Positions 27,964 to 37,458 of a stretch of 48,949 nt of DNA are shown here, piece after piece. The DNA comes from Glaciihabitans sp. (GTDB lineage Bacteria > Actinomycetota > Actinomycetes > Actinomycetales > Microbacteriaceae): contig JAODAO010000323.1 of assembly GCA_025463465.1 (NCBI GenBank), positions 1-48,949 of the forward strand, read 5' to 3'. Each line of letters opens with the position of its first letter. The stretch's first letter is position 1. The position numbers and the translations under genes are program-made. The notes under the pieces are model-generated. The model did no database searches. It was not told where the DNA came from and was given only the letters and a program-made list of their open reading frames with translations.

Positions 27964-28009
27964 GAAGAAGCGTCTGCGTAATCCCGCTGGGGTATGCAGG
28001 CGCTTCTTC
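27964..28009 (+). promoter_or_regulatory. Stem-loop in the leader of the zinc-type alcohol dehydrogenase gene
   Basis: GAAGAAGCGTCTGC (27964-27977) / GCAGGCGCTTCTTC (27996-28009): 13 Watson-Crick pairs plus one U-G. Confidence 0.6.
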
Positions 28010-28038
28010 TGCGAGATTCGACAAAAGGGAGCAGCACA

Positions 28039-29214
28039 ATGCGTGCACTTACGTGGCAGGGCAAGCGGGACGTTTCGGTTGAGACCGTGCCGGACCCGGT
28101 GATCATCGACCCGACGGACGCTGTCGTCCGCATCACGTCCACCGCCATCTGCGGTTCCGACCTTCACCTCTACGAGCTCTTCGGCCCGTTCATCGACAAG
28201 GGCGACATCCTCGGCCACGAGTCGATGGGAATTGTTGAGGCGGTGGGTGAATCGGTCACCGGTGTCACCGTTGGTCAGCGTGTAGTCGTGACGTTTAATA
28301 TCGCATGCGGTGAGTGCTTTATGTGTAGCCGGGGCCTACAGTCCCAGTGTGAAACCACCCAGGTTCGTGAGTACGGCAGCGGTGCCTCACTGTTCGGCTA
28401 CACCAAGCTGTACGGGCAAGTCCCGGGCGGACAGGCCGGCCTGCTGCGCGTTCCGCTTGCCGACTACAACCTCATTCCCGTCGGCGCGGAACTGCCCGAC
28501 GAGCGTTATCTCTTCCTCAGCGACATCCTCCCGACAGCGTGGCAGGCCGTTAAATACGCCGATGTCCCGGAAGGGGGCACCCTTGTGGTCCTCGGGCTTG
28601 GTCCCGTCGGCCAGTTTGCCGCTCGCGTCGGCCGCTTCCTCGGCTTCGAGGTAATCGCCGTTGACCCCGTTCCCGAACGCCGCGCTATGGCCGAACGACA
28701 CGGGGTCACCACCCTCGACTACAGCAACGGTGTGGCTGCCGAAATCAAAAAGCTCACCTTCGGTCGCGGACCGGACTCCGTCGTAGATGCCGTAGGAATG
28801 GAAGCCCACGGCGACAGCATCGCAGCGTTTGCCCAGCAGGCTGTTGGCGTGCTCCCCGACCCCATCGCTCGCAAGGCGATGGAAACCGTGGGCCTCGACC
28901 GCCTGGCCGCGGTTCACCTGGCGATCGATGCGGTGCGCCGCGGAGGGACGATCTCACTCAGCGGTGTATATGCCGGCGAGGCCGACATCATGCCTATGAA
29001 AACGATGTTCGACAAGCAGATCAAGCTCGTTATGGGCCAGTGCAATGTCAAGCGTTGGATCGACGACCTGATCCCGTTGGTGGAAGACCCCGCCGACCCA
29101 CTCGGTGTCATGGACCTCGTCACCCACACGGTACCTCTTGAGGAAGCCCCCGAGATGTACCGCATCTTCCAGAAGAAACTCGACGGCTGCATCAAGGTTG
29201 TGCTCAAGCCGTAG
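28039..29214 (+). CDS. Zinc-dependent alcohol dehydrogenase (MDR)
   Basis: MRALTWQGKRDVSVETVPDP; STAICGSDLHLYELFGPFIDKGDILGHESMGIVEAVG; LGLGPVGQFAARVGRFLGFEVIAVD. Confidence 0.93.
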   Translation: MRALTWQGKRDVSVETVPDPVIIDPTDAVVRITSTAICGSDLHLYELFGPFIDKGDILGHESMGIVEAVGESVTGVTVGQRVVVTFNIACGECFMCSRGLQSQCETTQVREYGSGASLFGYTKLYGQVPGGQAGLLRVPLADYNLIPVGAELPDERYLFLSDILPTAWQAVKYADVPEGGTLVVLGLGPVGQFAARVGRFLGFEVIAVDPVPERRAMAERHGVTTLDYSNGVAAEIKKLTFGRGPDSVVDAVGMEAHGDSIAAFAQQAVGVLPDPIARKAMETVGLDRLAAVHLAIDAVRRGGTISLSGVYAGEADIMPMKTMFDKQIKLVMGQCNVKRWIDDLIPLVEDPADPLGVMDLVTHTVPLEEAPEMYRIFQKKLDGCIKVVLKP

Positions 29215-29526
29215 CGCTGGCCGACACCACGAAATTTCGGCCGTACCCGTAGACGACCCGGGTACAGTCCGTGCGGGTGCGCTATACAGGTCTGCCGCTG
29301 CCGCCTCGGGAAATGTGCGTTATTCGCCGCTCCCGGGGCGGCAGTGTCACGTGTGGCGCCAGCCCGCGGCGTGATCTTGACACAATGTTTCTTGGATATT
29401 GTGGCGAATTTGCCGGATAGCGGTGCGGCGGCTACCTGAAATTAACCTTTGGCTGTTCGACTTGGTTGTGTAAAGTGGGTGGTCGCGATCGCCGCACCCT
29501 TGACTCGAGAACCGAATGGACAACTC

Positions 29527-30465
29527 GTGCACATACGAACGGCTGAGTATCCGCGGGCGGATCATTTCCTCCTGCATCTCAGCGACACCCACCTGCTCGC
29601 AGGGGGAAACCAGCTCTACAACTCCGTCGACTCAGAAGCCCACCTTCGGCACCTGTTCGAAGATGTCGAACGGTCGGGAGGTCGTCCAGAGGCAATCATC
29701 TTCACCGGAGACCTCGCCGACCGCGGCGAACCCGATGCCTACCAGCGCTTGCGCGCCATTGTCGAGCCGGCAGCAGCCCGGCTCGGCGCCCAGGTCATCT
29801 GGGTCATGGGCAACCATGACACCCGCGAGGCGTTCCGTGAAGAACTCTTCGGCGAGGTCCCGTCGCCCAAACCCGTCGACCGGGTCTATGACGTGAATGG
29901 CCTGCGCGTGATCACCCTCGACTCGTCTGTCCCCGGCCACCACTGGGGCGAAGTCACCGGTGCCCAGCTCGACTGGCTCGCGGAGGAGCTGTCCACGGCA
30001 GCGCCACACGGCACGATCCTGGCAATGCACCACCCGCCGGTGCCGAGTGTGCTCGACCTGGCGGTTCTCGTTGAACTGCGGGACCAGGCCAGCCTCGCAG
30101 AGGTGCTCGAGGGCACCGACGTTCGCAGCATCATTGCCGGCCACCTGCACTACTCGTCGACCACGACCTTCGCGGGCATCCCTGTTTCGGTCGCATCGGC
30201 TACCTGCTACACGCAGGACCTGACGGTGCCCGTCGGCGGCACCCGCGGCCGGGATGGCGCGCGGGCCTACAACCTGATGCACGTCTACAAGGACATCGTG
30301 CTGCACTCGGTTGTGCCGCTTGGCGAGTTCACGCCACTCGATTACATCGACGCCGAGGAGACCGAACGTCGTCTCGCAGTCGCTGGGGTGCGAATTGGTG
30401 ACGCGGTCAGCGAACCGGTTCCGCAGGAGCCTCCGATGACTCTTCCCATCCGAGTTCTCGCGTAA
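29527..30465 (+). CDS. Metallophosphoesterase, CpdA-like phosphodiesterase
   Basis: FLLHLSDTHLLAG; FTGDLADRGEPDAY; WVMGNHDTREAF; MHHPPVP; IIAGHLHYSS; GTG start. Confidence 0.88.
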   Translation: MHIRTAEYPRADHFLLHLSDTHLLAGGNQLYNSVDSEAHLRHLFEDVERSGGRPEAIIFTGDLADRGEPDAYQRLRAIVEPAAARLGAQVIWVMGNHDTREAFREELFGEVPSPKPVDRVYDVNGLRVITLDSSVPGHHWGEVTGAQLDWLAEELSTAAPHGTILAMHHPPVPSVLDLAVLVELRDQASLAEVLEGTDVRSIIAGHLHYSSTTTFAGIPVSVASATCYTQDLTVPVGGTRGRDGARAYNLMHVYKDIVLHSVVPLGEFTPLDYIDAEETERRLAVAGVRIGDAVSEPVPQEPPMTLPIRVLA

Positions 30466-32023
30466 CAACCGCGGGAGCCTCGACCTGTGGGGGCAGCACT
30501 TCCCACGGGGCACGGATTGCGAAGTACCGCTCGAGGAACGAGACCACCGCGGTGGTCCGTTTCTCGACGGAAATCTCGGGATGGCTGCCGTCATTCAGGC
30601 AGAAGAAGTCGTAGGAACGCTGCTTCAGCAGCGAATCCATTTCCTTCAACGCGATCTTCAGGGTCGTCTCAACGTATTTGACCCTGGCCTGGGTCTGCAC
30701 AACCGCACGGCCCGTCATCAGCGCGTAGTAGTGATAAAACGAGTTGGTGACGGAGATGTCCGTGCTGGCGCGGAACGTGCTGGCGGCGGTGCGCTCGAAG
30801 TCCTCAGCGAACTCAGCCTCCATCTCCAGCAGCACGCTTTTACGCAGCGGCGTCGCAGCGTGCTCGAGGTGGCGGGTGGTCACCCGTCCGAAGCGTTCCC
30901 GCAGGAGTCGACGGTTGACCCGGGCGGAGTTCTCGAAACCACTGCGCGACGGGTTGTTCTCGCCAAGACCGATACGGGTGGTCGCCTCGATGAACTTGGT
31001 GATACCGCCAGGAGAGAAGAACATGTCGGGCGTCACGGGGCGTCCGAAGAACATGTCGTCGTTCGAGTAAATGAAGTGCTCACTGATCCCGGGAATGTGC
31101 TGCAGCTGGCTTTCCACCGCCTGGGAGTTGTGGGTCGGCAGGACGGACGGGTCCTTGAAAAAGTCCTCGCTGCGCATGATGGTGACACCCGGGTGATCGG
31201 CAAGCCAGATCGGCGCCGGGGAGTCGGTCACAATGAAAATGCGGCGGACCCATGGCGCGAACATATAGACGCTGCGGAGTGCGTACTTGAGCTCGTCAAT
31301 CTGACGGAACCGTGCTTCGGAATCATCGCCGTCGCCAACGACGTACGACTTCATCCTCAGCGCACGTGCCCGCTGGAACTCGATGTCGGTGCCATCGACC
31401 CAGGAGAACACCATGTCGATGTCGAAATCGACGTCGGTGGCGTGGGTGTCGAACATTCCCTGCAGCGTCGCCCATTCGTGGCCGTAACGCTCCACGGTGG
31501 TGTCAATCGCTTCGGTGCGGGGCAAACGCCGGCGCATCAGAGCGTTCTCGGCGGGCGCGACGATGTCGTCGACGCCGAAGTCCCAGAACTCGAGACGCAC
31601 GCCGTTGGTCGCGCCGTAGTGCAGGCGACCCACCGGCTCAATCCGCGGTCGGAACAGTCGGACGATGCTGGCCTTGTTTGACGAGGACAGTCGTCCGTCG
31701 GCGATCAGCAGGGCCGGGTCTTTGCCAGCCTTCGAGTAAAACGGCTCATTTTGGAACGCAGCGGCGAACGCCTTGACCAGGTCGGCGCGGCGCTTGCGGT
31801 CAACGGCGATCACGGGGCGTTCGCCCTCGCCGCGAACCAGCAGGTAACCGATGCCCGTGCTCTCGAGAACGTCCCGCACGGCGAGCAGGTCCTCGATCAT
31901 TGACTGCTGCGGCGTGCGGTTGCCGTTCAGGAGGGTGAACCGCCCTTTGCGCATCACAATGTCTTCGCGCTCGAGCAGGCGGGGGCGGGGGCCGGATCCG
32001 ACGAGGACCAATCCGCGCGTCAT
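30407..32023 (-). CDS. Stealth family protein (hexose-1-phosphoryl transferase type)
   Basis: DIDMVFSWVDGTD (CR1-like); RQIDELKYALRSVYMFAPWVRRIFIVTDSPAPIWL...FIYSNDDMFFGRPV (CR2-like); SYDFFCLNDG near C-terminus. Confidence 0.88.
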   Translation of the reverse strand: MTRGLVLVGSGPRPRLLEREDIVMRKGRFTLLNGNRTPQQSMIEDLLAVRDVLESTGIGYLLVRGEGERPVIAVDRKRRADLVKAFAAAFQNEPFYSKAGKDPALLIADGRLSSSNKASIVRLFRPRIEPVGRLHYGATNGVRLEFWDFGVDDIVAPAENALMRRRLPRTEAIDTTVERYGHEWATLQGMFDTHATDVDFDIDMVFSWVDGTDIEFQRARALRMKSYVVGDGDDSEARFRQIDELKYALRSVYMFAPWVRRIFIVTDSPAPIWLADHPGVTIMRSEDFFKDPSVLPTHNSQAVESQLQHIPGISEHFIYSNDDMFFGRPVTPDMFFSPGGITKFIEATTRIGLGENNPSRSGFENSARVNRRLLRERFGRVTTRHLEHAATPLRKSVLLEMEAEFAEDFERTAASTFRASTDISVTNSFYHYYALMTGRAVVQTQARVKYVETTLKIALKEMDSLLKQRSYDFFCLNDGSHPEISVEKRTTAVVSFLERYFAIRAPWEVLPPQVEAPAVVTRELGWEESSEAPAEPVR

Positions 32024-34167
32024 GCCAGTGCCTCGGTGAGCATGCTCACGAGGGCTTCGAGCTGGACAGAGGATTCGACGCCAATCTCATCGTCTGACCC
32101 ATCGAGCGCACGGGCGGCGAGGCCGGCCTTGCTGTCGATGAGTTCAGCGATTCGGGCATCGATGGTCTGGGCGGCGATGATGCGCCACGCGGTGACGGGC
32201 AGTTCCTGGCCGATCCGGTGAACCCGGTCAATAGCCTGGGTCTGCTCCGCGCTCGTCCAGCTCAACTCGGCGAGGACAACGTTCGACGCCGCCTGCAGGT
32301 TCAGGCCAACACCAGCGGCGGTGAGTGAGGCAACCACGATAGAAACCTCCGGATCGGAAGCGAACGCGTCAATCGCGTTCTGGCGGGCGCGGGCGGATTG
32401 CTCCCCGCGAATGGAAACGGATTTGAGACCAACCTTCGCGAAGTGCGCCTCTGCGGCATCCATCACGTCGACGTGTTTGGCGAAGAACACCACCTTGCCA
32501 ACGTTGCGGGCCAGCTGGGCCGTGTAGTCGGCGGCAAGGACGGCCTTGGCCTGTCCGATCCGGCGGACCATGGTGAACACGTTCTCGCTGGTCTTCGAGG
32601 ACTTGGTGTCCTCCATCTCCTCACGGGCGACGAGACGGATCAGGCGTTCGCGGTCGAGATCTCCTTCGAAACCTTCCGCTTCGCTCTTGCGCAGGGCGAG
32701 GCGACGACGGTAACGCTCGACGAGGCGGGCGGTGAGGGCTGCCTCTGCCTCGCGGATGCTCCGACCGAGGTCGTCGTCGAGTTCGACGGGGATGTCGGCG
32801 ATGCGACGTGCGGGGATGTCGGCGGCGACATCCACCTTTTTACGACGGACGATACCCATGTCGATGACGGCCTGACGCGCTTCGGAGAAGAACCCGAAGT
32901 CGGCGGGGGTCAGCCCGGTGTCCTCCAGTCGCTCCATCAGCTCGGTCAGGGGCTTTTTGTCGTCAATCCAGCCGAGGAACTGCCAGATGGCTCGGAAGTC
33001 GTCGATCTGGTTGATCAGCGGTGTACCGGTGAGGGCAACCATCAGCGCGCGCGGCGACGTGGACCGGATGCTGCGGCTGAGGGCCAGCACGTGTTTGGAT
33101 CGCTGCGAGCTGAGGTTTTTGATGAAGTGGGCCTCGTCGAGGACCATTCCCTTGAACCCGAATCGGCTGAGCCAGCCGACGTGGCGGTCGAGGACCTCGT
33201 AGTTGACGATGACAACGTCGCTGAATGCGTCGACGTCGTTGCCGTCCCCGTGGACCACGGTGGCGGTGCGCTGCGGGGTCCACAGTTCGACCTCGCGGGC
33301 CCAGTTCGTTTTGACGACGTTGGGGACAACAACCAGCAGCGGGTAGGAGTTGGATACGGATGCGCCGAGGAGCGCCTGGGCGGTTTTGCCGAGGCCGGGT
33401 TCGTCGGCGAGGAGGAAGGTACGGTGGCCCTGCTTCACCTCTTCGACGAAGCGCGCCTGGTGGCGCATCAGTTCGAGCCGACCGGGGGTGCGAAGGGTCG
33501 TCGCCTCCGGCAGGTCCATACTGGCGGCTCCGCCGCCGCTGCCGTACTCGAAAGCCCGGAACAGGGGCTCGATGAGTTCCCAGTTGCCGAGGCGGTTCAC
33601 CCGGGTCGACTTGACCGGGACGTTGCTGAAGTCCGGGGCCAGGAAGGGGTTCGACATCTGCATCTGGCGTACCGAGATCGGCACAACCTGCTTTTCGGCC
33701 GAGGCGTCCACCGGCTTGGGCTCGGTGGAGATGATCAATTCGTCGGGGCTGAGTTCGACCCCGGCTGCCAGCAGCAGGTCACGGCGCAGCGTCTTCGCTG
33801 CGGCGGTGATGGGGGCGTCGTCGCCAAGCAGGGTGATCAGGCTGGTGTCGCGGGCGGCCGTTTTAGCGAGGATGCCCGCCAGGCCGTCGAGACGCTTCTG
33901 TTCGTTCGCGCGCTCGGCCTCGGTCAGTTCCGGGTCGGTTTTGACGCGGGCGCGTTCCTCACGCAGCAGCAGGGCCGCTACCTGGAAGCGTGCGCGGTTG
34001 GAAGGCTTGAGGGGGCCCTTCTGGACCGCGGCCTCCACTTCTCGCGCCGCGCGGGCGAGGACGGGGATGACACCGGCATCGTCGGCGCCGCGGGGTCGTC
34101 TCCGCTGGGCAGACTGGCGGTTGCCTGCTGGCCGCTGGCGGGTCTGGCGCTGGCCTGATTGGGCCAT
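32020..34167 (-). CDS. SNF2-family DEAD/DEAH-box helicase
   Basis: ADEPGLGKTAQALLGA; VVPNVVKTNWAREVELWTP; MVLDEAHFIKN; ALTGTPLINQIDDFRAIWQFL; TAAGVGLNLQAASNVVLAELSWTSAEQTQAIDRVHRIGQ; start MAQSGQ after SD AAGGAGGAAC. Confidence 0.92.
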   Translation of the reverse strand: MAQSGQRQTRQRPAGNRQSAQRRRPRGADDAGVIPVLARAAREVEAAVQKGPLKPSNRARFQVAALLLREERARVKTDPELTEAERANEQKRLDGLAGILAKTAARDTSLITLLGDDAPITAAAKTLRRDLLLAAGVELSPDELIISTEPKPVDASAEKQVVPISVRQMQMSNPFLAPDFSNVPVKSTRVNRLGNWELIEPLFRAFEYGSGGGAASMDLPEATTLRTPGRLELMRHQARFVEEVKQGHRTFLLADEPGLGKTAQALLGASVSNSYPLLVVVPNVVKTNWAREVELWTPQRTATVVHGDGNDVDAFSDVVIVNYEVLDRHVGWLSRFGFKGMVLDEAHFIKNLSSQRSKHVLALSRSIRSTSPRALMVALTGTPLINQIDDFRAIWQFLGWIDDKKPLTELMERLEDTGLTPADFGFFSEARQAVIDMGIVRRKKVDVAADIPARRIADIPVELDDDLGRSIREAEAALTARLVERYRRRLALRKSEAEGFEGDLDRERLIRLVAREEMEDTKSSKTSENVFTMVRRIGQAKAVLAADYTAQLARNVGKVVFFAKHVDVMDAAEAHFAKVGLKSVSIRGEQSARARQNAIDAFASDPEVSIVVASLTAAGVGLNLQAASNVVLAELSWTSAEQTQAIDRVHRIGQELPVTAWRIIAAQTIDARIAELIDSKAGLAARALDGSDDEIGVESSVQLEALVSMLTEALA

Positions 34168-34579
34168 GTTCCTCCTTGTGCCGTTCCCCGGCACGGGTAG
34201 GCGAGAATCCTGCCGAATGCTTTGGCAGGCCCCGTTGGTTCGAGTCCGGCTAGGTGGTTAGACGGACCTTGTTGATGATCGTTTCCGCGATTCCCCGGAT
34301 GACGATCCCTGGTAAATCCAGGTGTCATAAATCGTTTGGTGCAGTTGATTTGGATGCGGTGATCATCAATTGATAGTGCTTCGATCGTTGGATAGGCGAT
34401 CGGTGGTGTCGCCATCACATGTCCCAGACCCAGTCGCGAGGCAATTGGTGGTCGTATGAAGCGCTCATCTGCATTGTACGCCCCTGAGCGTGAATTGGCG
34501 GAATCGCACCCCGGGCTTGACACCGTCGCCGGGAGGTTTTGTTCTATTTGACGTTTAGCGCGCGATGGCGCGGCCGGCG

Positions 34580-34930
34580 TCAGCGGCGGTTGCGGTCTTC
34601 AGGGTTGCGCACTTTGATCAGGACACCGGCGGCGATGAAGATGATTGCCGCCACGTACTGCAGGCCCATAAAGAGCTGCGGTGGCTCCATCGGCAGCGGG
34701 ACGATGGGGTTCCAGACGACGGCCACGGGGACGAGGAGGATCAGCCACCACCATTGCTTGGCCTGGTAGGCGAAAACGCAGGTGATGAGCGCGAGGATGG
34801 CGACGCCGAACAGGATCCAGGTGTAGCCGGACGTTCCCAGCAGGGCGGTGCCGGCCAGCAGGACAATTGCCCCGAGGATTGCCGGGGCGAGTGCGGTGCG
34901 GCGGAACGCGGGGGTGGGGTAGGAAGTCAT
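34580..34930 (-). CDS. Small multi-TM membrane protein (DUF6804-like)
   Basis: MTSYPTPAFRRTALAPAILGAIVLLAGTALLGTSGYTWILFGVAILALITCVFAYQAKQWWWLILL...; four predicted TM. Confidence 0.75.
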   Translation of the reverse strand: MTSYPTPAFRRTALAPAILGAIVLLAGTALLGTSGYTWILFGVAILALITCVFAYQAKQWWWLILLVPVAVVWNPIVPLPMEPPQLFMGLQYVAAIIFIAAGVLIKVRNPEDRNRR

Positions 34931-34935
34931 CCAGA

Positions 34936-36414
34936 TCAGGGTATCGCGAGACGCGTGAGGTCCCGTGTTGTTGGCCCTTCCAGACGTGTGCCGTCGGCGC
35001 TGAAGCGCGACCCGTGGGCCGGGCAGTCCCAGCTTTTCTCCGCGTCGTTCCAGGTGACGATGGCCGCCAGGTGCGGGCATACCGCAGACACCCGGCAGGT
35101 GACGGAACCCACCGTGGATACGGCTACCGGGGCTGGCCAGCCCCGGCCAACCTGACCCTCTCCCTCCGCGGGCGGGGTCGAGGGCAGCCGGGTGCTGAGG
35201 GCCGAGGCATATTCGCGGGCGTACCACCACGCCACGGCCGCGTTTTCGCCGATGCCGGTCGCGATGACCCGCGGCAGGGTGATGCGGTGGTGCAGGGTTT
35301 TCTGCCAATGGGTGTTGCTGCCGAGGATGTCGGCCACCAGGGTAAGCGCCGCGGCCACACCGTTGGTCATCCCCCATTTGTCGTAGCCGGTGGCGAGGAA
35401 GATCTTTCCCCTGCCGCGCGGAAGCCAGCCGACGAAGGGCACATGGTGGGCGGCGCTGTAGTCCTGTGCAGACCACGCGTGGGTGAGATGGGCTTCGGGC
35501 CAGTGTTTGGTTGTCCATGCCGTCAACTCGTCGACGCGAGCCTGCGGCGACGCCTCGCGTCCCACCCCGTGCCCGTTGCCACCGGTGAGGAGGAGCGAAC
35601 CGGCCGTGCGGACGCTGCGGGTGGGTGTCTCCACGTTGAGGAACATCCCGTCGGGAAGGCTGTCGGCCGGGACTTCGAAGGACTGCGCGTAACTGCGCTG
35701 GGCACTGACCTTGGTGAAGTACAAGCCACGGTAGAGGATGGGGGTGCCGGTGGCAAGGATCACGTGCTCCGCTGAAAGCTTTCCGTCCGTGGTCGTCACC
35801 ACGGCGGGCGAGCTGGCTTTGACGCCGGTGACGCGGGAATATTCGAAGATCTTGCCGCCCAGGGTGTGTAACTCGGCGCAGAGGGCCGCGAGTAACCGGA
35901 GGGGATCGATCTGTGCCTGGTCGGCGAGCCTGATGGCGCCGTGGGTGCGAAACGGCAGCGGCGCCTCGGGCAGGCGCTGCACATCAAGGCCCACCTTCCG
36001 GGCGAGGTGGTACTCGTGGTCGACCCGGGAGGTGCCTTCCGGCGTTCCCGCGTAGGTATATGCGTCCCGGCGCTCGATGGGCACGGCGTGGTCCGTGGCA
36101 TAATCGATGACCCAGTCGAACGCGTCGCTGCTGGCCTCGGCGTAAGCCTGCAGGATCGCCGGATACCCGTGGGAACTGACCCGTGAAAACTGGGTGCCCT
36201 GTAACCGGCTGACTTTGGCGGTGCTGCTACCGGTTGTGCCGGAACCGATGGTTCGGGCTTCCACCACGGCGACGCTGCGCCCCTGGCGCGCAAAGAGGAC
36301 GGCGGCGACCAGCCCGGTGATTCCACCGCCGACGATCACCTCATCGAAGGAACTGTCCGGCTCGAACGCGTCGGTGTGGATTACCGGGGGTTCTGCCTGC
36401 CAGAGGGAGGTCAT
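34936..36414 (-). CDS. FAD-dependent oxidoreductase with C-terminal Rieske [2Fe-2S] domain
   Basis: DEVIVGGGITGLVAAVLFARQGRSVAVVEARTIGSGTTGSSTAKVS (DAO type); C-terminal CPHLAAIVTWNDAEKSWDCPAHGSRF. Confidence 0.92.
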   Translation of the reverse strand: MTSLWQAEPPVIHTDAFEPDSSFDEVIVGGGITGLVAAVLFARQGRSVAVVEARTIGSGTTGSSTAKVSRLQGTQFSRVSSHGYPAILQAYAEASSDAFDWVIDYATDHAVPIERRDAYTYAGTPEGTSRVDHEYHLARKVGLDVQRLPEAPLPFRTHGAIRLADQAQIDPLRLLAALCAELHTLGGKIFEYSRVTGVKASSPAVVTTTDGKLSAEHVILATGTPILYRGLYFTKVSAQRSYAQSFEVPADSLPDGMFLNVETPTRSVRTAGSLLLTGGNGHGVGREASPQARVDELTAWTTKHWPEAHLTHAWSAQDYSAAHHVPFVGWLPRGRGKIFLATGYDKWGMTNGVAAALTLVADILGSNTHWQKTLHHRITLPRVIATGIGENAAVAWWYAREYASALSTRLPSTPPAEGEGQVGRGWPAPVAVSTVGSVTCRVSAVCPHLAAIVTWNDAEKSWDCPAHGSRFSADGTRLEGPTTRDLTRLAIP

Positions 36415-36696
36415 CTGCTGTCCTTCCGATCACGGTGACGGCGACATCGCCGTGTATACAAGCCTAAACTTCGCGGCCCCGTCCTGCCGGGCGCTGGTTC
36501 GACCGAACCAGGTGGGGTAGAACAGCCCTCAGACATCCCCCTGCCGTGCACCGGGGCACACGGCGCCGCGTGTGGCGCCGGCGTTGTCGGCACCGAAAGA
36601 GATCCGGTCTGGTACGAACTGTTCCGATGGCATCGGTTATGGGTACCAACCCACGTTCCAACGAACCGCCCCGTCAACGCGCCGTCGTCGATGCAA

Positions 36697-36736
36697 ACCG
36701 GTGTTGGAGCGGCCGCGGCCGACCCAACACCGGTTC
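36697..36736. terminator. Perfect 12-bp inverted repeat downstream of the SGNH hydrolase gene
   Basis: AACCGGTGTTGG (36697-36708) / CCAACACCGGTT (36725-36736), loop AGCGGCCGCGGCCGAC. Confidence 0.6.
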
Positions 36737-36783
36737 ATCTGTGACGCGTAGATCTCGAAGCGGTGGATCTGTGGAGCTGCGAG

Positions 36784-37371
36784 TCAGTGCCCGCGGATGA
36801 TCGTGATCGGTGAGGTCATCGGTGGCGCCTCACGCAGGCGGTCGAGCGCCGGTCGCAGTTCACTCAACCAGGCCTCGTAACCGCTCTCGCTGAGGTGCAG
36901 GCGGTCGTCGGTGTACTCGGCGCTCAGCTCACCGTCGTCCATGGCCAGGAGGGGCCAGAGGTCAAGGTACTGGGCGTGCAGGGTGGTGGAGTACTGTCTC
37001 AGGTGACGGTTGGCGTCGCGAATATCTTTGGAGTATTCGCGCCCTCTCGGCATGATCGACTGCACCAGGGTGCGGGCACCGGGGACCTCCTTGCGGAGCA
37101 TCGCCAGGAAGTATTCGATGCTGCGGACGACATACTCGACGGAGCGGTTTCCACCGAAGTCGTTGGAGCCGATCAGCAGGATCACCGCGTCGGGTTGCAG
37201 CTCGACAATCGCCGGTAGGCGCTCTACCAGGCGGTCGGTTGTGTCTCCAGGGCTCGCCTCGACATGGACGTCGAATTCGGGGAACCAGTCCTGCCACCGC
37301 CCGCCAGCTGTGATGCTGTCGCCCACGAAGACGACGGTCTCCTTGGTGTCGGTTTTCTGATTTTCATTCAT
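36784..37371 (-). CDS. SGNH/GDSL-type hydrolase
   Basis: VVFVGDSITAGGRWQDWF; DAVILLIGSNDFGG; DDRLHLSESGYEAW. Confidence 0.92.
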   Translation of the reverse strand: MNENQKTDTKETVVFVGDSITAGGRWQDWFPEFDVHVEASPGDTTDRLVERLPAIVELQPDAVILLIGSNDFGGNRSVEYVVRSIEYFLAMLRKEVPGARTLVQSIMPRGREYSKDIRDANRHLRQYSTTLHAQYLDLWPLLAMDDGELSAEYTDDRLHLSESGYEAWLSELRPALDRLREAPPMTSPITIIRGH

Positions 37372-37458
37372 CTAAACCACCTCACGTAGTCATCATGCGA
37401 CATGGCGATTCTTTCAGCACGTTCTTGCCATTGCCAACCGGATGCCGAAATCCAGCCT

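Noticed and set aside
32398-34158. 586-aa + strand ORF opposite the SNF2 gene
   Set aside because: Antisense shadow ORF; motif-bearing SNF2 coding strand explains the region
34213-34265. tRNA-like sequence (GTTGG-TTCGAGT-CCGGC T-arm-like and CCTGCC...GGCAGG anticodon-arm-like)
   Set aside because: No matching 5' acceptor (CCACCTA), loop positions do not fit a canonical anticodon loop (no U33), no plausible D-arm; most likely chance in the SNF2 leader
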